In this document: positions 63,901-64,000 of the stretch, piece after piece
How positions within the stretch are numbered: the first letter of the stretch is position 1
How the letters are laid out: each line of letters begins with the position of its first letter
Source: Serinus canaria
Taxonomy: Eukaryota; Chordata; Aves; Passeriformes; Fringillidae
Length of the DNA: 64,000 nt
Assembly (NCBI RefSeq): GCF_022539315.1
Contig: NC_066315.1
Span: 125,771,374-125,835,373, forward strand
Direction of reading: 5' to 3'
Translations under genes and position numbers: made by a program
The notes under the pieces: model-generated
Database searches by the model: none
Told to the model about the DNA's origin: nothing
The model's input: the letters and a program-made list of their open reading frames with translations, nothing else

Positions 63901-64000
63901 TGCAGCAGCCTTTCAAAATTAATATTTTATAAGTACTCAATAAAGAGGCTTAATTGTGACTAATGTTCTCTATCTGCACACTGTGTCACATCACATTCCT
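60941..64000 (-). other. MMP16: MMP16 intron 2, 3' part (right edge of window)
   Basis: This AT-rich sequence lies upstream of the exon 3 acceptor. The end of exon 2 (expected to encode a GKVDRNTID-like segment just before the split codon) was not recognised on the minus strand, so exons 1-2, the promoter and the start codon lie beyond 64000. It holds a 10-bp hairpin at 61572-61596 and a short TA-rich run at 62668-62692. Otherwise nothing identifiable. Confidence 0.75.
61572..61596. repeat. Perfect 10-bp inverted repeat, 5-nt loop
   Basis: GTCTTTTACT (61572-61581) pairs with AGTAAAAGAC (61587-61596) around loop GCATA. No repeat family was recognised. Confidence 0.9.

Overview
This window is vertebrate nuclear DNA, almost certainly from a bird. 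It is AT-rich and intron-dominated. It carries several avian-type CR1 LINE 3' ends, and one solo LTR of a kind I associate with songbirds. The passerine assignment rests only on recollection of that LTR and is an inference.

The only protein-coding gene I can support is MMP16 (membrane-type 3 matrix metalloproteinase, MT3-MMP), on the minus strand. Five internal exons are visible. In gene order they are 60940-60818 (end of the prodomain, cysteine switch and furin site), 53880-53576 (first part of the catalytic domain), 33861-33700 (zinc-binding helix and Met-turn), 30729-30512 (proline-rich hinge and start of the hemopexin domain) and 7955-7817 (first hemopexin blade). By homology with other MT-MMP genes these are exons 3 to 7. 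All have canonical AG/GT borders, and their reading phases join exactly, giving 947 nt (314 complete internal codons or split-codon joins) with no frameshift or stop. Exons 1-2 (signal peptide and most of the prodomain) should lie beyond the right edge. Exons 8-10 (rest of hemopexin, transmembrane segment, cytoplasmic tail and 3' UTR) should lie beyond the left edge.

The remaining ~98.5% is intron: 3' part of intron 2 (60941-64000), intron 3 (53881-60817), intron 4 (33862-53575), intron 5 (30730-33699), intron 6 (7956-30511) and 5' part of intron 7 (1-7816). The introns hold at least eight CR1 fragments (one of ancient type), one solo LTR, microsatellites, poly-A/poly-T and A/C-only tracts, a small tandem duplication, and several perfect inverted repeats that no repeat call explains. 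I saw no RNA gene, CRISPR array, operon or second gene. The most unusual structures are a perfect 15-bp hairpin in intron 3, a cluster of perfect 10-11-bp hairpins in intron 6, and a poly-A tract between two donor-like sites at exon 7. I found no convincing previously undescribed biological system.
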